Shown piece by piece: positions 42,320 through 48,376 of a stretch of 48,376 bases of DNA. Position 1 is the first letter of the stretch. Every line of letters begins with the position of its first letter. The notes below the pieces were generated by a model. The model ran no database searches. It was not told the origin of the DNA and saw only the letters and a program-made list of their open reading frames with translations. The position numbers and the translations under genes are program-made. Source of the stretch: Reticulitermes lucifugus (lineage: Eukaryota > Arthropoda > Insecta > Blattodea > Rhinotermitidae); the NCBI GenBank assembly GCA_026260175.1, contig JAKCWW010000722.1, forward strand, positions 46,437-94,812, in the 5' to 3' direction.

Positions 42320-45300
42320 GTAAGTACGGATTAAAATCATTTGGTGCGAGAGTGATAAGGCAGCACTTAAAGTTATGTCGGTGGGAAGCACCTCCAAGTA
42401 CCAATATATATACATACATATATCTATATAATGCATTTGTTACAGTGTATACCCACTTGTTTTAACATTAAGAGCTCTGCTCTTCACCCAGATAATATAT
42501 TTGCTTCATTTATATCGTGGGTGCAAACATTTTCCAGATATCTAGTAGCTACCTCAAAATTGTAGGCATCAGAAATCCATACTAAAAATCGACACTTTTT
42601 AATCGCCAACGTACAAACCTTTGAACACACTCCACTTTAACCAACAAATGCACTCTTATCATATATTGTTATGTTATACAATACAGTCGCAATGAATTAT
42701 CCCGAAATGTTTCGATCCCTTGTTGGGATCTTCACCAGGAACTTTTAGATTATAAATTACACAATTACAAATTAACAATAAAGGTACATATTAAAAGCAT
42801 AAGATATATAAAGGTTAAAATTTTAGGCTATCTCTCTTTCCTAGGTACACTGTCTATCGGAAATTGCCTGTTTACATGGTATAACAAGGTAAAATAACAG
42901 TGAATTTTTTGGTTAAAGTGGTGTGTGTTCGAATGACAATGCTCGGTAGGAATAGTACAAAGTAATAATTTTGTCGCCATGGCGAAATGGTACCAGGGAT
43001 TTGTGCAACCCTGGTTTATATGGTCTTTTTAGGATAAACAGCAATTATTTTCTTACACAAGATGTGCCTCCATTTATCGTTTCAATGGACAAAATGGTGA
43101 CTTTCTCCTGAACCCTGAAATATTACTTACATGAATTTCAGAGAATTTCAGAGTATTTATCGGGAACATTTTACGACGGAAAACAATCGATAAAGATTTT
43201 CCGCGGTTTTTCTTGGTCCTACAGCAAATGATTCACTTTGAATTGCATTCTTCTCACGAAGCTCTTACAATGTTAACACATAAAGTCAGCGCAAATACAG
43301 TAACGATTCTGTTCAACCTTCTTCTTCTTCTGCTCAATACCCACACTCCGGTCCGCTCTCCGCCGTTTGCTTTGTCAACCCTTTACCTTCTCACAACCTG
43401 CCTATACCAGAGTGCGAGCACTGCCTACAAACCTTCACAGCCAAAACGTTTCTGGCAGTACGTCCCGCCTTTCTCTTCTCTGTTTCTTCCTTGTTCATGC
43501 AAAAATGTTAAAAACGATAGGATGCAGGCCCATATTTTTACTAATTTCTAATTAAACAGCCAACAGGAACACCTGAAAAAGAGAAATTTCCTTGCCGTCT
43601 TCTATGTTTAAAACACAGCGCAATAAAATGCATATCAGACACACTTGTCTCGAAGAGGATGCAATCATTCGACGCCAGTGCTTACGTGACCACTAAAACT
43701 GAACACGTTATTGGACCACGTCACCATACATACCTCAGTGCCGGAGAAAATTATTTAGAATGACTGGATCCACTCTACCATGCCGTTTTGTCCCAAGGGG
43801 ACTTCACAGCCCTCATGGTTACAGTGTTTTGAATTCTGCACCCATGGCCAATGAAACAAGAAAGAAGATAACAAAATGAAGTAAAACAAAATGAATAACT
43901 GACATGTGTCTAGCGTTACAAAAATTTAATCTCTTCTACTGACGCCACGAAAAGCAGTATTAGGGGTAATGATACTCGATATAACCCTACCTACCAAGTT
44001 CTGTGTAATCTGCCGAACTCCCGGGCCTATGTCAACCAGCTCAAAGCACTTCTTTTCAGCCAGTGCTATTACCACTAACATTTGTGTGAACAGGCTGTCT
44101 AGACGACTGCACGGATATGTAGGGGAGCAGGCTTGAGGGCGAAGCATAACAACAAGAGGAAGACGTGAAATGGGCTGATGTACGGATCTCCCGCAGCCTC
44201 AACGCTGTCAGTTCTAGTGTCACCTGCATACTTTCTGTCGGGTTATAAAACGAAAGACTGCCTCCACTTTCAGAGTCAAATGTCCTTCTGAAACCCTTCA
44301 AGTGAAGCCTTCCACATAATATAAAAAACTAAATCCCTAATTCACACGAAACATGCTGCGTGTAGATTAAGAATAGCAAACCGTTAAGGCAGTTCAAGAA
44401 AATAGTCACTGTTTACATATGACCTCAGAAGCATGCCAGCATTTACTGTGTGTGCAAAATGCGCTGATTTCTGTGATACAGTACACTATATGCTCCATAT
44501 AATTATCGTTGTTATGTAACGTGTCACTGTTTAGTGATTACTACGTTCATATGTAGCAATATATTTAAAATTTTTAAAAATCTACATTTTCCAGACTTGA
44601 GTGTATTTATGTCCTTTGTGAGATTCTCAGAATTAACGCCAATTATTTCCTTATACAGCCTTAACAAGCTAATCGAGACAGAATTTGTTCTCTGGAAAAC
44701 AGGAAATGAATTTCCTGTACAATTTATCCTTAGAAGAATTTAGTCTTCAAAGGGCTACAAGAGTATTTGAATAAGAAATTTAAAAATTAGATGTTTCCAT
44801 AACTAATATGCCTTTATTCGTATAATTGTTACAGACGGAATCAGGAGAACTTGACGAAGCGGTTGAAAAGAAATGCAAAGCAAAGCATAACGTGGAAGAG
44901 AGTGAGTATAACTTCAGTTCACTCACGAAAAGAAACCAACCACATGGTGCAGAATATTTTATAACTGATACTCGTGTATCTAGTAAACCTCATTCCTTCA
45001 GAAGGTTCGTTATCCTCGTCACAAAATCCAAGCCACTGGACCTACTCATGTAACATGCATTCTAATATTATTCTCCCGTATATCTTACTCATACAAAGAA
45101 TAATTAGTACATGTAACTTCTTAGTGTTTTAAGCACTACACCCACAAGTAACAATTTTTAAAACAAAATTTTAATCGCAATACTTTTATTTGTATCACTG
45201 CTGTAATAAAACCTCCAGACACTTATAACGCTGCAGTCACCTAATCTTTTATACTTTGTTTCACGTGTAATATTGTCCTTCGTTTTACTATGCTTTTATT

Positions 45301-48118
45301 TTTTAAAGGCGTCCTTAAGATGTCAAAGTACATAATATGAAATGACAGTCAGACTGGAGAATAATAAATCATAAGAAATGTGGAAGGAAGCATTCCTAGC
45401 TTATTTAGAATACAAGACTGGAATATTCCACTGACATATTCCACGAAAACTCCCCGTCAAATACCCGTATCCTAGATTAAGACTGAAAGCCGAGACCTTC
45501 CAAATACAAAGCACAAGTGCCAAATATCTTACAGCGACATTGGTTCTTTCAAATAATCACAGTATTCAATTACAGGCCTACCCTAGCTGTCATAACGTTC
45601 CATGCAGTGACGTATACTGGCTGCAAGATAAAAATGAAGCCTTGTGTTTTGAAGACCAGAAATTATGCGAATGGGCAGTTGTTATGAACATTCTGCTCAA
45701 AGTTTAACTGATGGGCCTAAGTGTTTTAGACATTTTCTGTCTTACAAATATTCACAAATTTTGCCCAGATTTGTTATTGCAAAGAAAGTGTAACTATGCA
45801 TTATGTGCATGCTTCATTTACGTCGTCATATACAAATTTCATTCATTTCATACAGGTATATTTATTCAGGGGAAATCTGGTTATGATGAAGACGTCATCA
45901 TTCTGAAGGACGAGTCGAATGAGAACCACAGAGTAAGTACATCACAGTTCAGTGTCGGCTTGTGTGTGTGTGTGTATTTCTCTTTCTTTTTACTGTTAAA
46001 AGTTTTTTCGATGCTCACTGCTAAACCGCCTACCGTGTCAGGTCTCAATATTTTTCTCTAGTTCGCGGTCTGTATTCCATCGCTCTATTTCTATCCTCAT
46101 TACATGGGTTCTCCATTAAGTAACGTAAAGTTAACCCTCTTTAAGCACCCCGCCATGAAGACGTAAAGTAAAATGGAGATTTATCTTCACGCAATCCCAA
46201 ACTCGAAACTACATGAGTAATAATCTGATCACTTTTCTTCTGCCTAAATAGCTTCCCGAAAGCATTTGATAGAAGGTACAAAAGTATAAATCAGAGGGAT
46301 AAAGTTGTGTTAGATGAAAATACGTAGGCGACGATCTCCCTTTCCATTTTTACGTGATGTCTTCCTAACGGCTACTACGAAACCAGTGACTTTTTCTACA
46401 TCAGCGGAGCTCAACCTTCAAAGCAGGCTGACCACACTGAAAGGTATAATAGACAACGATGGCAAAGTGTTCGGATACGTATATATCTCCACCAGAACCA
46501 ACAAAACGTTAAAGTTCACTCTATATCCTACCATGAAGGCACAAAGGGCTCTACTACTTCTTTAACCTCGGAGCCAAATGGGGGTGGGTGGTCAACACCA
46601 TGCCCCGGCTGCTTTATCTCCAAGAATGACCCGGTATCCATTGTGTAGGAGGGTGGGTGTGCCCCAGGGTCGGTTTGCACGGGTACAGAAAATCTCGTCC
46701 CCACCGGGACTCGTTCCCCGAACCCTCCAGTCCGTAGTAAGTCAACGACAAGCAACACAGAATTTAATAGTACAATAAAAATGTTCTAAATTTTATTTTG
46801 ATGTGAAACTTGATATGCCTCTACAATGCAAGAAATTTATATTTGGTTCTATGGTGACAAACCAATTCCCATCATATCATGCCAGTGCATATCTGTGATT
46901 CTTGGGCGGTAATGTCATTCCTTTCTTCTAACACGTGACAAAGTCTCTTCACGTTCGTGTTTGCAAATAAAGACACTTGCCAAATTTCGTGCTAATTTAT
47001 GTATATCAGAAAACCGGGACAATGGTGAAGGAGTAAAATATTAATAAAAATTTCCAGGTTGAAGCTACTATACAAAGTTAACTCACACTCCAGTTGAATC
47101 AATTCAAGTTTATATTTTGCTAAAGGTGACTTCAACACACAAGGTGTATTCAAGATAGGCATATTCTAACATCGTCGCGAAAGTCTTTGAACCTCACCTC
47201 AAAACTTCAAGCTAAGAAACTCATCGTTTTTACACCAGCTGTAATGAGAAAGGGAACACTCTTTAATCCATCCTTACAAAACACATTGGAGAAATAAAAA
47301 TGACAAGGGTGAACATTTTACAATTGTTTACAAAGTAGTATAAGCTTCATTGTATAATACCTGATGGTCTAAAAATATCACAAGTGAGTGTCTGTTCAAC
47401 TTGAAATTTAGTATTTAAGTCATTTAAATTGTGACCAGTGCCACATAGCAGTGGACAAACAAAGCCACTAGTCATTACTACATTTAACTCCAGCCGTTAC
47501 TTGCACATTTCTTAAACGAAGTGGGTGAAGTTCAGTACAGTTACCTCCACATAATTACAACGCGTAATATGAGGTTTCTAAAATTCGGTGAAGTGCAAAC
47601 CATGTATACGTTAAGAGCGTAAATGAAATTTGACAATATCTTTTACGCTTTTCTTCCAATATAAATACAACTCAGTAAAACATATGTCCAGAAAATTGAT
47701 TGAGTGTGGATTCCGTGAAAATCGGCGCAGTCTAAGCCAGATTTTTGTTTAGGAGAGTAGATGAGAATCTATCCGTACTTCCCACATTTATTAACCGAGT
47801 TAGGCAAATTTCGTGCAGAAGAGATCGGCACATAATGCTGTGAGGTAGGGGGTGAGTTTCGTAATAATCAGTACAGGGAAGGACCGTACTTTCCTCAGGG
47901 GATTAAATGAAATTACATACACAAGTTTACCGTGAAGCAGTAGGACAATTTGAAAGTAAACAACGCCTTGGTTAAAGCTGTGTATTACGTAAAAGACTTC
48001 ACAATTTTCAATCTTGTTTTAAGTAAGTATGAGCTGATTGTGTTACTTGTTCTCTCATTTGCATTATTTTTTCTGTTTCCAGTGCTACGTTCAATGCCTA
48101 ATGGAGGGTTTCGGTTAC
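42254..48118 (+). CDS. Obp: Odorant-binding protein gene C, 5' part (4 exons, continues past window)
   Basis: Exons 42254-42319, 44835-44901, 45856-45932 and 48083-48118 join in frame to 82 residues: a signal peptide (MAIMRSLFAVILIICFITQ), C1 (EKKCKA), a C1-X34-C2 linker and C2-X3-C3 (CYVQC). Phases (0, 1, 0, 0) are those of gene B. The next exon would start in phase 0 with the D-G-K type C4 exon and lies to the right of the window. The product is predicted to be a secreted ligand carrier like gene B. The C1-C2 loop is four residues longer than in B. Introns are 2515, 954 and 2150 nt; intron 3 carries a SINE-2. Confidence 0.88.
42320..44834. other. OBP-C intron 1, no other gene recognised
   Basis: Includes a short (TA/CA)n stretch at about 42404-42428 and a hammerhead-like inverted motif at 42709-42741. 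The 112-residue + strand ORF at 43213-43551 and - strand ORFs at 43926-44301 have no recognised domains and are not called. Confidence 0.4.
44835..44901 (+). CDS. Obp: OBP gene C exon 2, first conserved cysteine
   Basis: TTGTTACAG then TESGELDEAVEKKCKAKHN and VEE plus one base before GTGAGTA (phase 1). The Cys is C1. A 75-codon read-through ORF here is spurious. Confidence 0.88.
45856..45932 (+). CDS. Obp: OBP gene C exon 3, C1-C2 linker
   Basis: TTCATACAG then a split codon and IFIQGKSGYDEDVIILKDES, ending NENHR before GTAAGTA (phase 0). No cysteine. Confidence 0.85.
45933..46525. other. OBP-C intron 3, left part
   Basis: Has a short (GT)n run at 45961-45973. An 83-residue ORF from 46314 contains an N-D-G-K string near 46455, but no acceptor precedes it, so it is not an OBP exon. 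Confidence 0.45.
46526..46760 (-). mobile_element. SINE-2, near full-length, - orientation, in OBP-C intron 3
   Basis: CTTCTTTAACCTCGGAGCC, GGGGGTGGGTGGTCAACACC, ATGCCCCGGCTGCTTTA and CACCGGGACTCGTTCCCCG match 8430-8716 well. The overlapping ORFs on both strands are translations of it. Confidence 0.88.
46761..48082. other. OBP-C intron 3, right part, no feature recognised
   Basis: AT-rich intron DNA. The ORF at 47950-48189 overlaps the micro-exon in a different frame and is a shadow. Confidence 0.5.
48083..48118 (+). CDS. Obp: OBP gene C exon 4, C2-X3-C3 micro-exon (36 nt)
   Basis: TTCTGTTTCCAG then CYVQCLMEGFGY and a consensus GTAAGTATC donor, phase 0 on both sides. Confidence 0.92.
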
Positions 48119-48314
48119 GTAAGTATCAACAGCTCAGTGTGCAGCTTATGGAACTGACAACGACTTACAGGGTGATTCATATACAATGAAACCCAAATAT
48201 TTAGATACAGATCACGAAAGGTGGAACTGATTACATTCCAACAACTTATCAATTCCCGTGCATTTCATGCCGAGTCCAGCTGTGAGACATTCCCCTCCTT
48301 CATGCTAGTTGGTA

Positions 48315-48376
48315 GGTTGCAGCAACCTTAATTTCTCTCTATCCAGGTTGCAGCAACCTTAATTTCTCTCTATCCA
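48315..48376. repeat. 31-bp tandem repeat reaching the window edge
   Basis: Two identical units (48315-48345, 48346-48376) each start with the near-palindrome GGTTGCAGCAACC, followed by TTAATTTCTCTCTATCCA. The array very likely continues to the right, inside OBP-C intron 4. Confidence 0.9.

Noticed and set aside
46450..46480. NDGKV string in OBP-C intron 3, considered as the C4 exon
   Set aside because: No acceptor before it, no following Cys at the right distance, and it precedes the C2-C3 exon in gene order.
1..48376. CRISPR array, operon structure or prokaryotic regulatory sites
   Set aside because: The tandem repeats lack the repeat-spacer pattern, and introns, SINEs and AT-rich spacers show a eukaryotic genome.

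Overview
The window is insect genomic DNA. It is AT-rich and gene-sparse, has long introns with GT-AG borders, and is crowded with tRNA-derived SINEs and decayed transposons. Several repeat-borne ORF fragments (a LINE tail with LLDDLKETRGYWK, and fragments with WDVTPCQLV and YQTTRRNIPEDL) are of kinds I remember as very common in cockroach and termite assemblies. Blattodea, perhaps a Periplaneta-like cockroach, is therefore the best guess. The order is an inference from memory; 'insect' is firm because of the gene family found.

The coding content is a tandem cluster of three odorant-binding protein (OBP, PBP/GOBP family) genes, all on the + strand. They are split into small exons that mostly fall below usual ORF length cut-offs. 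Gene A (1400-3824) enters from the left: its 5' exons lie outside the window, but its last four exons, the stop and a polyA signal are present. Gene B (20080-26272) runs from the signal-peptide exon through all six conserved cysteines; only its short terminal exon is unresolved. Gene C (42254-48118) has its first four exons here and leaves at the right edge. Homologous exons share intron phases. The exon holding C2-X3-C3 is exactly 36 nt in all three genes, and the C5-X8-C6 exon is exactly 71 nt in A and B. The proteins would be secreted carriers of small hydrophobic ligands, probably in chemosensory lymph, and the cluster looks like the product of local duplication.

Everything else is repeats and unassigned DNA. 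I see four tRNA-derived SINE families: SINE-1 near 2.9, 7.1, 7.8, 10.6 and 40.6 kb; SINE-2 near 0.4, 8.4-8.9, 15.6-16.2, 26.6, 38.7 and 46.5 kb; SINE-3, tRNA-Leu-like, near 27.2 and 36.3 kb; SINE-4 near 9.6 and 23.5 kb. There is a 628-bp hAT-type non-autonomous element with terminal repeats and a near-perfect 8-bp target duplication (36627-37254), a pogo/Tigger derivative with a CENP-B-like N-terminal fragment (21500-22172), a mariner transposase remnant (34580-35050, - strand), two long foldback elements (18019-18319 and 32944-33210), LINE 3' tails, and minisatellites of 66, 31, 30 and 19 bp.

The less ordinary signals are a recurrent hammerhead-ribozyme-like motif (CTGAnGA, hairpin, CGAAA) at seven or more sites, including both arms of both foldbacks; a strictly 30-bp-periodic array just upstream of OBP gene C; and an unrecognised two-exon ORF near 12 kb. 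I found no CRISPR array, rRNA or functional tRNA.
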